DNA from: Lepeophtheirus salmonis
Taxonomy: Eukaryota; Arthropoda; Copepoda; Siphonostomatoida; Caligidae
DNA: 64,000 bases
Direction: 5' to 3'
NCBI RefSeq assembly: GCF_016086655.4
Contig: NC_052131.2
Location: 33,419,705 to 33,483,704 of the forward strand
Below the pieces are notes generated by a model, which saw only the letters and a program-made list of their open reading frames with translations, was not told the DNA's origin and ran no database searches. The position numbers were made by a program, and so were the translations under genes. The stretch's first letter is position 1; every line of letters starts with the position of its first letter. Below, piece by piece: positions 23,244 through 35,359 of the stretch.

Positions 23244-23642
23244 CAGAGGTGTCTATAGGGGTGGGCTGGAGGGTTGTAGCCCCCCACTTTAAATTAAGAA
23301 ATTTTTTATTCTTACTAGAATATTTAGTTTTGATTTTTATTTCAAAAAATTTGAAATTTGTATTAATATTTCAAATAAAAATAATTTTTCTGTGAATAGC
23401 TATGGATTTCTTAAATTTAAAATTAGATTTTTTTGAAGAGCTGTGAACTTTTGGAATTTTTTTTTTTTAAATTTAATTTTTAAATATAGGTATGGATTTT
23501 TAATTTTTAATTTTTTCAAAAATTTAATTTTTGTGAATAGTTTTGGATTTCTGAACAAATTTAATAATTTTAACTTAAATTTTGTTTTTTTTTAATCCAA
23601 AAACTAACACTATATATATGTATAATCCTGCAGACACACCTG
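23244..23642 (-). repeat. Family A repeat, complete, with 5-bp target duplication
   Basis: The reversed right head CAGAGGTGTCTATAGG with GGGTGGGCTGGAGG opens it and ATCCTGCAGACACACCTG closes it. It is flanked on both sides by AGTTA (23239-23243 and 23643-23647), the only exact candidate target-site duplication I found in the family. Confidence 0.8.
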
Positions 23643-25648
23643 AGTTATAAATGCAAGTCCTTGTTTAAATCAGATTAGAAGTGAGTCGCGACATGGAAAT
23701 TATTCCTGGATATACCCTTCCTTGATATTACTGAGTAATAAATATCTTAACTTTCCTTCATCTTATTGTGATTTTTTTGTTCATTTAGTAAAATCCATGC
23801 TGTTCCATTAAAGAATATATAGAACTATTCTCAATCGATATAATAAGAAAAAACTGGTAAAATTGACATGCCTGCCCAGACAATCCTAAAGTTGTTTGAG
23901 AGGGGAGCAACCATCGATAAATACAGATTGTTTGACGGCTCTGTTATCGCATGATTTCACACCAGTGTTGCTGAGAAAATATAAATATATTTTTTCAGGT
24001 CTTTTACAGTATCCTATGATTTTCAAACTTATATATATATATATATATGTATATCAAAAAGTTCCTTCTGTAACGGATAAAATCAAATCATGTCGTAATA
24101 GCACCCTATCTTTGTTTGCTTCCCTTCCAAACAATCTTCAAAGTCTCTGTCAATTTGCTGATTTTTTCTTAATAAATCGAAAGATAATATTTTTAATACT
24201 CTAGCTCTCTGGCCTTTTGATAATTTACATAAAGCAGACAAAAAAAATTGTGTGTTTTTAAAATTACAGTTATTACCCCTCCCTCACGTTTTAAAAACGT
24301 TTCTTTCCCATCTCTGACCTGTCTCAACATAACTAAGCTTATAAACTATTTAGACACATATCTTCGATATTTTATATCATAATCATTTCTTGCCCTTAAT
24401 TGCTCAATAACTCTTTTTGTACGTACAACTATACGTATATTTATTTTAATGGTGGAAGTAGCCTTACTATTACAAATGCCTTCCAGTGTTTCACTCTCGT
24501 AAATACATATAAAATGTGTATAGGCACTCTATAGGTAAGTATACTATATACGTACTTCCGCTTTTAAAATGACTATTTATATATGTGAAGAAATTGATAA
24601 AAACAGTTTCGTGTCATGATGATCAATGGCACAGGCGATCCAGGGTATAATTATTTGTACACAAAGTTTTGACTAGAATTTTGTAATCACTTTTTTGTAA
24701 TAATTATCGAATGACGTTTTATTAGAAAAAAAAATGTGTAATGTTATTTTTAGATGACTTTTTTGAAAAAACCAAGATATTTTATTGTTTTTTTTTTTTA
24801 AATATCCTCTCCATATATTAATTTCGCACCATATATAAAGTCTTTTGGCCATTTTTGCCCCCTTCATGGTGATGTATTTGGTACACATGGTAAACTTACT
24901 TAACTCAGTATTAATAGTGTTCATAATTTCAGGACCCCTCCTACCAGCGTAAGTACTTTTTACATAGGCCTTAAAGACCTATTCTTGAAAAAAACAACTT
25001 TATATATTTATTTTCACAAAAATGCCAAATTCAACTTTATTTCTCCTTTTTATTATAAGTTTTAGTATTTATAGTCCAAAGGACCTACACTAGACCTGTT
25101 CAAATTTTAACTTTTTTTCAAACTTTTTAATATTAAACTGTTTCCCGTTCTGCAAGGTCTATAAAAACTAAACGTACCAGTCATTTGGATTTAGGACCAT
25201 GGCTATGCCTGCCGCATGGCCCTTGAAAATTTATTGTTGGTGGCTCTACAAATAGGCTAAAAAACGTGATTATTTGAATTCTTTTGACTATAGCTTCGCA
25301 ATGGTTTATCGTATAGCATTGATATGGGTATCAAATCAAAGCCAATAAACTATGCTTTAATTTGCAAAATTATGTCATCAACCTTTTATTTGTCCCCATG
25401 CGTAAATTTTACCCAAATATAAAAAAAATGTTGTTTTTTTCAATTTTTGCCTGTCTTTTTAGGTGTTCTCCAAAGTTATTATTATATTGACGTATATGTG
25501 AACAGAATACAACAGAATGAAATACAAACAAATACATTTTTTCTTTGAATAAAAGCTAATAACTCTATACTAAAAAACAATACAATACAACACACTAGAA
25601 ATACATTGATTTTTAATGGTTCAAGTTAGATTTCTTGAAACAGGTATA
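23643..25648. other. AT-rich intergenic stretch, no gene seen
   Basis: A TA dinucleotide run lies near 24031-24048. The frames at 23896-24204 and 24673-24924 show no motif. Nothing else is supported. Confidence 0.4.
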
Positions 25649-26470
25649 TTATTTTCTGTGATATTCCACAACTTGCAGTAAACAGTTCCTCTGCTCTTGG
25701 TCGGTGGTAGTCCTAGTTGCAAAGTCACTCATGAGTTTTACGCCTCTTTTAGCAACTTCATGCGTCACTTTTACTGACTTGCAAACTCCCATGTTGCTCT
25801 ATAGTTTTCATTTTTTCCCAGGTATCAACCGGTGTAATAAGCCAGTCACTTTTCAATCCGAGAGCATGAAAAAGAAAATGTGACTTAGGTCCTACCAAGT
25901 TTGTGAGAAATGTAGCTTGAGTGAGGACTGGAAAAATTGGCTTACCTTTTCTATAAAATTCCAGCTCTTCAGTTTTTGGTAGTTTGATTGCCAGCTTTTG
26001 TTTTATAGGTATTGTCATGCTCTCTGAATAAGGTGAATGAATGGTACTAGTTCCTGAGTCTTATACCAACCCTGATTTCACATTTTCTTCGGAACAGAGT
26101 TTGCGAGTTCATTATCAATATGTTGATAATGAAGCATGTTTTTAATCAATTGCAAATCGTGGATCAGAGCATCGGAGACAGATTTTGCTGTTATCTTGTG
26201 CTTTGTATAAAATAAAGGCATCAATTTATTTATTCTCTCTAGTTTAGTGATGGCGCCCTTTTCGTGTTAAAGTCATTTTAAAAACATTAACTTTTTCATA
26301 GCATATCTATTCTTGGCAATCAAACGGTCTTGAATAATGATACTTTTCTTGGTCCAATGAATACCTCAACTGGGTTTCTTACCGAGAATAATCAGAAACA
26401 GCTCCACTTCTTATCTGAAGTCTGCCCTTGGAGATGTCTTCTCTAGAAAAGTGCGTATGGCATTATTTGA
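25649..26470 (-). pseudogene. Pseudogene of an unnamed transposon-related arthropod protein
   Basis: An 86-codon open frame (25758-26018) encodes GPKSHFLFHALGLKSDWLI. One frameshift later the minus strand encodes EVAKRGVKLMSDF, then DQEQRNCLLQVVEYHRK and a stop at 25649-25651. I associate the AERGV..L..F...T.DE.Q...LLQVV..HR pattern with a widespread uncharacterised arthropod family often linked to mobile DNA. That link is from memory and not checked. Upstream, SVSDALIHDLQLIKNMLH in another frame may be its N-terminal side. Frameshifts and stops show that it is dead. Confidence 0.45.
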
Positions 26471-26689
26471 TTTTTTCCTTTGGAAACGTAGATACATAAT
26501 TTTCATGAAAATTTTGCTAATCTAAATCTTTTATTTTTGCACAAAACGCTGTAATGTGTACAATATACCTAATGCGTCATATTAAAGTTTACACTGAAAT
26601 TTATCCTTTCAATTGAATTAAAAACTGTTTTCGGAAGACAGTGAGAACAAAATCAACTTTATTCCCATTGAATTATAACATAAATTGAA

Positions 26690-27045
26690 ATTTTTTATTG
26701 AATATGTCCTTCCTCAGCCTCAAGGACGGCATCCAGCCTCTTCCTGAATGCAACACAAACCTCTTCTGACCAATAAGCTTTAATTCTTTAATTATCCTTC
26801 GGAGCGTAACCTCGCTCACATTCCTCCTCCCGCCCATACTGTGAATCGTCTTTATGGATGTTTAGTAATGTGGTTTTTGACACGTATAATCATGGCCTTT
26901 GTTCTTACAACTCGTTTCCGACCTTTTACAGACTTTCTGGAAACTGTTCCTTGGGTTTTAAAATGATTTTAATGCCATACACGGTCGTCTGGCTGATCAT
27001 TGGCAATCTTGGTTGTGGTCCTCTGGGGTGCGACCATAATGCACA
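26690..27045 (-). mobile_element. Tc1/mariner relic, catalytic core deleted
   Basis: The minus strand encodes GTVSRKSVKGRKRVVRTK, then IIRVKNHITKHP, then TIHSMGGRRNVSEVTLRRII, which is a two-part HTH DNA-binding domain broken by frame changes. It is followed at once by the family C-terminus VCVAFRKRLDAVLEAEEGHI and a TAA. The entire DDE domain, about 200 residues in the family, is missing. Confidence 0.7.
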
Positions 27046-27304
27046 CATATACATATATACGTGTATAGCATTTTACATTATAGGACTTTGCATATTATTA
27101 TTTTCAAACGTCCGCAATTTTCTTTTTCAAGGTAAAGAAGTTCTATTATCTGAAATTATTCTTGTTTCTAGGGGTAGAAATTCTATGATAAATTGCATTT
27201 TGGAAGCATTAAAATCCCTAACGGTGCATTTTCTCTCCTCAAACCAGAAACGTTTTAAATCGCAGAAATTCTTCATTTTGACAGGAAGATTATTATATGC
27301 ATAG

Positions 27305-27969
27305 TTCTAAATAAATTAATTGCGTGATAGCCTACCTTTTGTGTGTAATTGCCCTCATGCCCCCATCTTCTACGCCTATGGTCACTTGTCATATTAATAC
27401 CTCAATTTTCCTCGCTTCCCTGTTTTGGCATTGTATGAAGAAGTAGCAAAGTTTTGTTTAATAATTATGTTAAAAATATCATATTTTAGTTTAATATTAA
27501 AGTATGTAAAATATGATCCTTTGTAGATAAATGTTGTCATTGCTTGATGCAGTCAAGCATTAGGTCAAGGAGATGTAGAAGTACATGCATAGTATTTTAT
27601 GCAGATATTAACATATATGACTATTTTTAGTTATACAGAAAAGATCAGTCAATTACAACAATTAGATTTTAAATGAGATAATTATGATAGTAGTCAGTGG
27701 TTAGGATTATTTTATTATATGTAATTATAATTAATTTATATATTGAATGGATCCGTTGATAGAACTATGACTAAGAGTCGTAATAATTGGCGATGTAAAT
27801 CATGTGAATTTGTGAGTTATCCCGTTTTTTGGAATATATAATCTAAGGAGTGAATTTTCATTTCCTCAGGTGTGTCATTATTATCTTAGTGGTGAACTTC
27901 CTTTTTTTACTATGTAGATACATTCAATTACCTACATATATTCAAATCTGATTAAACACTTGTGTCTGC
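27305..27969. other. AT-rich intergenic stretch, no gene seen
   Basis: No open frame or repeat end was recognised. Confidence 0.4.
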
Positions 27970-28215
27970 TCATAAAAGAGTTATAATTGTAAGTTCTTGT
28001 GGTCTCAGAGTAGAATTAAGGATCGACATCGGAGTATTTCTAGCCTTTGTCCTTGTTTCTGTCATTTTCTCCCTTCTCCTTTGTCTCAGCTTATTGTGGC
28101 TCAGGTAGAAGTCACAGATATTCCAGTCGGGACTGTTGGGAAGCCAGATGTTTGGGCTGGTGTAGTCTTCAAAGTTCTTGGACAGCCACATCTGGGACTT
28201 GATGACTAAAAAAAA
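27970..28215 (-). mobile_element. Tc1/mariner C-terminal fragment
   Basis: A 73-codon minus-strand frame encodes NFEDYTSPNIWLPNSPDWNI followed by CDFYL, matching the (D)IWPPNSPDLNPLDY..W third-catalytic-box region of mariner-like transposases. The catalytic Asp/Glu motif has decayed (NICD). No N-terminal half is found next to it. Confidence 0.55.
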
Positions 28216-28284
28216 TATAAATTATCCTGGTGGTCGTCATTGTATTCCTTATTTCAGCAAGTAAAAGGGTTACGTGAGAATATT

Positions 28285-28410
28285 ATTCAATAATTGTTGG
28301 AAACATTCACAGCTTAACAGAAGATAATTCTTATTCAACCAATCAACTTGATCAGAGCACTAATTAGGGGGCAGAAACATCGACAGCTGACAACCAAATA
28401 CAATGTGAAT
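28285..28410 (-). repeat. Dispersed family B copy
   Basis: TCAATAATTGTTGGAAACAT opens it and CGACAGCTGACAACCAAATA closes it. The closing motif recurs, in either sense, at 13886, 21718, 29532 and 40418. Confidence 0.55.
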
Positions 28411-29519
28411 TACTCATAGATTTAAAATACAAAGAGTAACAACGATGTGAAGAAGTAGTCCTAAAAGACATTCGAAATGTAACATTTCGTTATGATAAAA
28501 CATAGAAGGCGCTTCAAATACCTTTATTTTTTTTTAAATGTTTACTGTAATAAACATAATTTATTATCATAATTATATCAAATTAAATATGACAATAGGT
28601 TAATAAAGTATTCATGAACAGGATATTTTATTCCGATTTATGCATTTAAATATTTTGGCTTTTATTTAGCCTTTCAAAATATTAATAATGGATTTGGGAA
28701 ATTATTCTGACTCTAATTCAATTCCAGAATCAATAATTAATTATTTATTCTTCAATTGACTAAGATTATTGAGTATACTCCGAACGTTGGTCCCTTAAAT
28801 CCCCTCACTCTCACGTTTTCCCAAATGATATATAATTTATACGCTTTTAGTAAAATATGAGATTATTAGACTTAGTTCATGCTACTATTTTTATAAGACC
28901 ATCACCCAAATCAATTTTCCTTAATAAGGATTATTAAGGAAAACTATTAAAGATCCTCTAGATCTATTATAGAAATATTCAGATTCCTGATAGACCTCAA
29001 TAATAAATCAGTCCTAATATTAAAATACTTAAGCGAAGAAGCAAATATTTTCCTTGTCGGGACATTCCTCACTCTCCTTCTCAATTTCATTACCAGCTTC
29101 GTTAATCGTTTCTTGCTCGGGGTCACAATCTTCATGATTTATCTGTCAATTGTTCTGAGATTAGAGGAGTTTATAAAAGTTGCAGCTCTGGAGGTACAAT
29201 TACATGCCACAAAAGTTGGCAATGTTCAACCTGGGACTATATATATCTAATTTAAATAAAATACGCGTGTAGTAATGTTGTGTGGTTTGATTTGATGTGA
29301 ATGAGATGCAAATTACGCCTTAAATTTGAAAAAACTGTTGCACTTTATAGCGAGAAATACTTTGTTTTGGTCAACCATCAATTTTATCTTGTCTGCTGTC
29401 GCGTTGTCAAAGAATTTCCCTTGCTATTTCTCAGTATTATTTTATCTTTATGGAATTACTGACGGCGTTGCCCAAGGACTACTAGAATAGTCCTTGGGTT
29501 AACTCGCTAACATAAAAAT
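28411..29519. other. AT-rich intergenic stretch with two hairpins
   Basis: No gene. A hairpin with 11-bp arms TTTTCCTTAAT/ATTAAGGAAAA lies at 28915-28943, and one with arms CCCAAGGACTA/TAGTCCTTGGG at 29471-29498. The second shares AGTCCTTGG with family C. Confidence 0.5.
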
Positions 29520-30050
29520 ACCCTATGCATTGTGTTGTCAGCTGTCGATCCCCTCTTCTTGCTTTATACAACATGGCAAGTGTTGTGTCGGTCCTTATTT
29601 ATTCGGTTTAGTCCAGTCTTAGAACCGGTCTATCAGTTTGTAGGACCGGTAGTCCTTGGTACTGGTCCTTATAATTTTTCATATAAATATCACAAAAATA
29701 TTTCCAAATGAAATCTAAAATGAAAACCTTATCCTTTACGATGTAGTTTCCTCTTCTTGGCAGTCATATTTTCCATTTCAGCTACACTCTCGATTCGAGT
29801 TAGACTCTTGAGTATTGTGGAAGCACAGTAAATAGTTTATACTTTTCTTTTTTAAATAATATTAAATAAAGTACTCCAAACAATAGATAAACAAAAATTA
29901 ATTTATAAATGTTCCATGAAGATTGAAAAATTTATACCCAAAAGTATTGGTCAATTAATTAACCTATGGCCTGCAATGGGTTAAGGCCAGTCTTATCGGT
30001 CTTCAGGACTGTTGTTCCTTGTGGCCAGTCCTTACCTGACGGTTTATTCA
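29520..30050. repeat. Family B end fragment followed by two family C copies
   Basis: TGTTGTCAGCTGTCGATCCC (29532) is a family B end. GTGTTGTGTCGGTCCTTATT (29581), TAGGACCGGTAGTCCTTGGT and, at 29990-30040, CAGTCTTATCGGTCTTCAGG with CCAGTCCTTACC belong to a family recurring at 43188, 56078 and 61785. Confidence 0.5.
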
Positions 30051-30841
30051 AATGCAGAAATTTTGGCTATCATACACAAATATAAATTTATAGCTCCTCT
30101 TTTAATACATATAATATTACTAAGCAATATTATATATAATACAGTATCAAATAAAATACTATGTAGATTTTAATAATATGTTTTTCATTTTAAAAAAGGT
30201 GAAGAAATAATATGACAGTGATAGTCTGAGACTACGTAAAAGATAAATGACAGTTGGTATGATTGACTTAAATGGCTAACTGCCACATGATTACAAGTTG
30301 TTTTTTTTTTTGTTTTTTTAAAGGAAAAGTTGCGTTATAAAATAAAGGTACCGACGTGTCCTGTGTTTGTGAGATAACGCCGTTTTATGTACGGAACTTT
30401 TGATTGTGATAAATATATTCAACCTTCCAAAAAAAATTTCAGTGTCATAGGTTATCAAAATCAAAATGACACTCTGTATGAATGTAGAGATAACTTTTGA
30501 AAGGGTCAAGTTTACATGCATATGATAATATGTACATTCATCTTGTTATTTTAATGGATAGTATTTATTTAAAACCTTGTCCCACAGTCATGAAGCCAGG
30601 AGAGCTAGAGAGAGAAAAAAGTTGTATAATTTTTATTATTTTTTAACCAACAAGAGAGCCTAAAGAAGAAGATATAGTTGAGACAATAAAAGGGTATAAT
30701 ATGTACAATGTACATATGTTTATGATTGTCTCTTTTGAATGGCATATTGTATATTATTTTGTATATGAACGATCCCAAAAGAAATAAAACGACCATCATA
30801 ACCATCATCATAAATTTTGGCTACGGATATATATAGATTTG
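30051..30841. other. AT-rich intergenic stretch, no gene seen
   Basis: Frames at 30318-30521 and 30605-30811 lack motifs. A small ATCATCATAACC patch lies near 30800. Confidence 0.4.
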
Positions 30842-31471
30842 CAGGGGCGTCTGCATAGGGTGGGCTAGAGGGGAAGTTCTCCACAACTTAAGGAACTTTT
30901 CTTGCTAACTAAAAAATTTAATATTTGATTTTTTTTTTTTTCAAAATTTTGAACCAAAAAATTGAATTTTCTGAAAAAATATTTATCAATTTTTGAATTT
31001 TTCCCCAAAAAATCCACAGAGGAAATCCACAGGATTATATATATATATTTTTTTTTCGAAGGGGGCTTGTTTTTGGTATTTTTTGGGGGAAAAAATTTAA
31101 TTTACTGGAGAAAAAATTTCAAAAATTAATAACTATTCACATAAAATTAAATATTTTTTGGAAATGAATCTCAAAAATTCATAGCTATTCTCAAAAAATT
31201 AAATTTACTGGAAAAAAATTTCACAAATTCAAAGCTTTTCGTAAAAATTTTTCAAAAATCCAAAGCTATTCTCGAAAAAAAAAAAATTTGAAAAAAAAAT
31301 CAAAAATTCACAGCTGTTCACAAAAAAATTAAAAAACTAAATTAAATTTCAAATATTACATTTTTGATTGAAAAAAAAAATCAAATTTCACATTTTCTAG
31401 TTAAAAGGAAAAATATTTTAATTTCCGAGGTGTCCTCAGCCTCTCCAACCCACACCCTGCAGACGCCCCTG
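30842..31471. repeat. Family A compound repeat with right-type heads at both ends
   Basis: CAGGGGCGTCTGCATAGGGT with GGCTAGAGGGG starts a reversed copy. Near 31018 a second copy begins in direct sense (ATCCACAGGATTATATATAT, GAAGGGGGCTTG) and ends CCTGCAGACGCCCCTG at 31471. The two together form an inverted compound. Confidence 0.7.
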
Positions 31472-31884
31472 ATACTATATATTTATATTGTTACTGAAAT
31501 AGAAACACATTTAAAACCTTATTTTTCGAAATACGATAAACATCAGTTTTTTGTAGACTCAAACCAAGATAAACGCTCTCGTGATGTAAGTTTTGTAATT
31601 TTACAATCCTCTCTTCTCGCAGCGTTGCAATATTTTGAATATGCTCCTGTCACTTTTTAACTGCTCCTTCGGAAACTTGAGAGTACAATGAATATTGTAT
31701 GGAAGATCTTTATTTTTGATATTGCTATCAATTTACTTATCCTATAGTATCATAATATTGCCTGTAATTAAAATTTAACGAAAGTATATTAAACAATTTA
31801 AGGTTTATTGTAATCTCATGAAATTAAAGAATGTATTTGTGTGGGACTATATACATACTAAAGCTATGGAAGAAGAAAGTAAAT

Positions 31885-32636
31885 ATTGACAGATACCCTG
31901 TCCTCGCCATTTTCGATCGAAAGAAGGAAACACGCCTTTGAAACGGATGCATCTAGATTGAAAGGTCTTGGATTTGATCTGCTACAAAAATATGAAGAAA
32001 GATGAAGATGAGTTGAATGTGGTTAAAGATTTATCAGAGAAATGCAATTATTAAGGTAGAAGCCATTGCCATACTATGGGCCATTGAAAAGTATCTTAAT
32101 TACATCAGTGGACTACTGCACTTTGTAGTAATAACCGATCATCACTGCACTATCTTCAACAACTATTCTTAAAAACAAATTGAAAACGCCAAAGTACAGA
32201 AGATTAGAATGTGCCTTCAACATTACGAGTTCAAATTATCATGGAAGAAAGGAAAAGACAATATTATTGCAGATGCCTTGTCACGAACTTCCAGTAGATG
32301 ATCCTGGAAGAGGAAAAGAAGAATTAGACAGCGGAATGGAAGACACGATTAGACTAGCAATAGTTAGATTAACGGACATACAAGATAAAATCCAAGATAT
32401 TGGTTTCGTGGATCCAATAATTGAGGAGATACGAAGTATAGCGAAAGCCGATGAAGACTATCGAGTACTCCTGCAATTCCTGGATTGTGTTCTGAAAGAC
32501 AATCATTACGTAAGATTATTGAAGAACATGATCGAAGACATAGCTGTTGAGGACGGTTTAGTATTGAAAAGAATACAAACCGTCGTCCCTAAAGCGCGTC
32601 AGAGAGACACTCTTGCTAAACTACATTTGTCAGTAT
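31885..32636 (+). mobile_element. Ty3/gypsy-type retrotransposon fragment (RNase H to integrase start)
   Basis: Broken plus-strand frames encode an RNase H start (ETDASRLKGLGFDLLQK), then EAIAILWAIEKYL and FVVITDHH, then KVQKIRMCLQHYEF and WKKGKDNIIADALSR, which are hallmark segments of the gypsy RT-linked RNase H. The following 152-codon frame (32180-32638) overlaps in another phase, then encodes a linker and RQRDTLAKLHLSV, resembling the beginning of the integrase zinc-binding region. It stops there. No reverse transcriptase, gag or LTR is seen nearby, so this is an old truncated copy. Confidence 0.75.
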
Positions 32637-32691
32637 AATTTCCTTTTATTATATTTACATTTATTTGAAGTGAACGACCATCTTTTTTAAA

Positions 32692-32943
32692 TTGATCTGG
32701 TATAAGATAGTGAACCCTTCAGCGCTCATTAAGGAACTCGTTAGTGCCAAGATTTGGACTTATGTACCTGAAACGAAATATTTGCTATGCAAGCTTTGTA
32801 AATTGGGTACTAAAGCCTACAGGAAGTATTTCCTAAAACAGCATGGACAGTGCACAACAGTTGCCAAGATAAACGACATGGTGCTCAAAGACTTTTTAGA
32901 GAAGTACACTCAGAAGACTATGCCGGGCTGCACCAGAGGATAA
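32692..32943 (+). pseudogene. CGGBP1/hAT-like zinc-finger fragment
   Basis: Eighty-three codons encode IWTYVPETKYLLCKLCKL, a CxxC half of a zinc finger, then a diverged His/Cys side (LKQHGQC), then MVLKDFLEKYTQKTMPG. The FLEKYT.K.(M/I)P motif downstream of a BED-like finger is characteristic of CGGBP1-like proteins derived from hAT transposons. No transposase body follows. A second fragment of the type is at 58188-58630. Confidence 0.5.
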
Positions 32944-33543
32944 TTAAATGGAACAAAACCTGCTTGATTGAGAAATTTGAACTATATATTTTTGTGTTCT
33001 ACCGGAATACATCCTATGTTATCAGATTTATTCGCAATTTTTTTGCTATTTTCGCCTTTTCTTTCCATTTTGAGTTTTTTGTTTTTTTTGTATAATTAGC
33101 TCCATTATTATGCATTATTTGGACATCACTAATGATGATAAATTGAAATATAATTTTTTGTATATTAGAAATTGAAGCAATAAACTGGTTTTCATTAATC
33201 ACACCAATAAAAACTAAGGAGTTTAATTGTAATAAGTTTAATTTTATAAAATATTATGTCAAATCATTTTTTGACAATATTTACTTTCGACGGAAAACGT
33301 ACGTTTATCAATACACTATGGCATGACAGAAATAGACTGTAATTAAAAAAAACTTTCGAATATCAACTTTAGAATGATACCACGCCCACACCACTACTAC
33401 TTCTACAACCTGAGTGCCATTTATTAAGAAACAGAGAAGTTTTCTTGTCGCACCCTGTATATCAGCTAAGTCGAAATCCTTTAAGGCAAATTACTTTAAT
33501 TTAAAGAATTTAAGCTTGAAAGAAGGGGTTTTATTCTATATTA
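32944..33543. other. AT-rich intergenic stretch, no gene seen
   Basis: Nothing was recognised apart from a TGTCGCACCCTGTATATC stretch near 33447, which resembles a Tc1-like terminus. Confidence 0.4.
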
Positions 33544-34449
33544 TAGGGTCGTTCAGATAAATTTGAACATTCTTTTACTTCATCCTGAGCAATATTTAAT
33601 GCAATTAACTCGGTTAACTTCGCTTTAAGTTACTTGCACAACTTTTAATTCAAAACAAGTATTTAGCATGGAGCATATTTGGAGGAACACCATCATCGAA
33701 TTGTCTTGTGCGGAACGCTCCCCAGCGTACATCAAGAAGATGCTCAGGTATCTGAGAATACAGCAGAAAATTGCTGAACGATTTGAAGCCCCAGGATAAC
33801 CGAATCATCTTTTATTCGGATGATCAATAATGGACTATCGCCAGATCCCACAACATCCAGAACAACATGGTAACCCACATAGAGAGCTAATGTCCCTCAC
33901 GTCTTTAAAATCAATTTTACAGCCAGCATCATGACCCTTGGGATCATTGGGAGCAACGGCAGTGTCAATCCTCCATCTTCTTTGAGACAAAAGAGAGGTA
34001 CTGTGATCTCCTGTCTGACAAAATGATACCTTGGATGAAAGTTGAGGCCATTGGAGTCGAGTTCATGTTTCAAAAAGACTCGGTGCCCTCTCACTAGGCC
34101 TACAATATCCAAAATTTCTTAAAAGAAGAGAAGATGCCATTTTGGGGCTCTAACTCCCCCCAATATGAATTCCATGTATTGCTTCTTTTAGGGGGAGTTA
34201 GAGAGAAAGGTCTTTGCTAATTTGTACAACAAAATCAATTCCTTAAAGACCTCCATCGTCGTAAAGTCCCTCCCGTGGACGCGATCAAAGCCAGTAAATG
34301 AATGGTTGGTGAAAATGGGGGACACAATGAATGGATTTTGCACTTTTGTATTAATTTACAACTTCTAAATAAAGTTTTAAACCTTTACTTTCCACCCTTA
34401 ATGATCAGGATTCAGTTAAAGGTTGTCCGTATTTACCTGAACGACCTTG
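33544..34449 (+). mobile_element. Tc1/mariner element with terminal inverted repeats, internally deleted
   Basis: The ends are inverted: TAGGGTCGTTCAGATAAAT at the left and, on the other strand, CAAGGTCGTTCAGGTAAAT at the right, each next to a TA. It spans 906 bp against the usual 1.2-1.3 kb. Starting at ATG 33668 it encodes MEHIWRNTIIELSCAERS and an HTH remnant, jumps to RIIFYSDD-like sequence, then ASIMTLGIIGSNGSV, VEFMFQKDSVPSH (QQD box with Gln to Lys) and decayed C-terminal sequence. Several in-frame stops are present. A G/C-rich GGGGGAGTTAGAG inverted pair sits at 34149-34205. Confidence 0.75.
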
Positions 34450-34960
34450 TATATTATAACTTAATTGTTTATAATCCTAGAATGGCTCATATCAACAACA
34501 ATGGTGACACCATATGAAAAAAATTGTATTTGGGGATTGTGGAATAACCATGCTCTAAACTCTGAGCATGTTCCTTTTTACATCCTGTCTAGTGCGTCCG
34601 GAGGATGTTTTTTATTTTAATCTCACAATATGCTATGATTTAATAAGCAAATGTTAAAAAATGGACTTAAGTATAACATAAAATATACAAATTAAAGAAA
34701 AATCCAAAATATCTTGAATCTCTAAAAAGCAAAATATATTATCTAAAAACAAATCAAAAATCAATTATTCTTAAATTATTTCAATACAAAATATTACTCC
34801 CGGTCTCAATAAGCCAAAGGTCCACTATTCTTTTTCTGGAAATTCAAATTAGAATTATATTCTTATAAAAAGTGGTTGTTTTATGTCTACAAAATTGCCG
34901 ATATCAACAATTCTGACATTGTGTGGAAATATGAGCTATATTTAGAGATATTAAAAGTCA
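34450..34960. repeat. Dispersed repeat shared with 35785-35880
   Basis: ATATCAACAACAATGGTGAC, then ACCATATGAAAA and TTTACATCCTGTCTAGTG align with ATATTAACAATGCTGATG, TATGAAAAC and ATACATCCTGTCTGGAGTG further on. The remainder is AT-rich with no gene. Confidence 0.4.
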
Positions 34961-35359
34961 TGCACCCGGATCCAAAGTACCCGGGTAAAGTATATGTAAA
35001 CTTATATTATTCAAAATTCAAGATTCGAACAAATATCTGTCTAATTTTGATTTCCAATCTTGACTCAATATTTCGGGAACCGAAATTTACTCGAATATTT
35101 ACGTGTAAAGATCCGAATGTACTCAGATCCAAGAAAATGTAGATCCATCCTATCTTTAGTTGTATTATGATTAATTATCAAGGAAGATTTCAAGATTAAT
35201 ATGACTTGATTGTAATAATTGCATTATCTACATATGGATAGATGGGCCATTACTTGTGATGAAAACGGAAATTTTATGTATATACGCCTACATACCTGCA
35301 TTGAACATGGGATTTCAAATAATTATGACATATTTGTACATTGTACTCATGTACAAATA
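34961..35359. other. Low-complexity GGATCC/CCGGG-containing stretch, no gene
   Basis: CACCCGGATCCAAAGTACCC and AAGATCCGAATGTACTCAG resemble AAGATCCGAACCGACCCAG near 14315, suggesting another dispersed repeat. The plus-strand 88-codon frame here follows from that repeat and is not credited. Confidence 0.35.

Noticed and set aside
26858..27304. 148-codon plus-strand frame
   Set aside because: Its first half is antisense to the Tc1/mariner HTH remnant at 26690-27045, and the rest is hydrophobic AT-rich sequence.
28915..28943. Hairpin as a bacterial-type terminator
   Set aside because: The context is eukaryotic with no upstream gene; short AT-rich palindromes are expected here.
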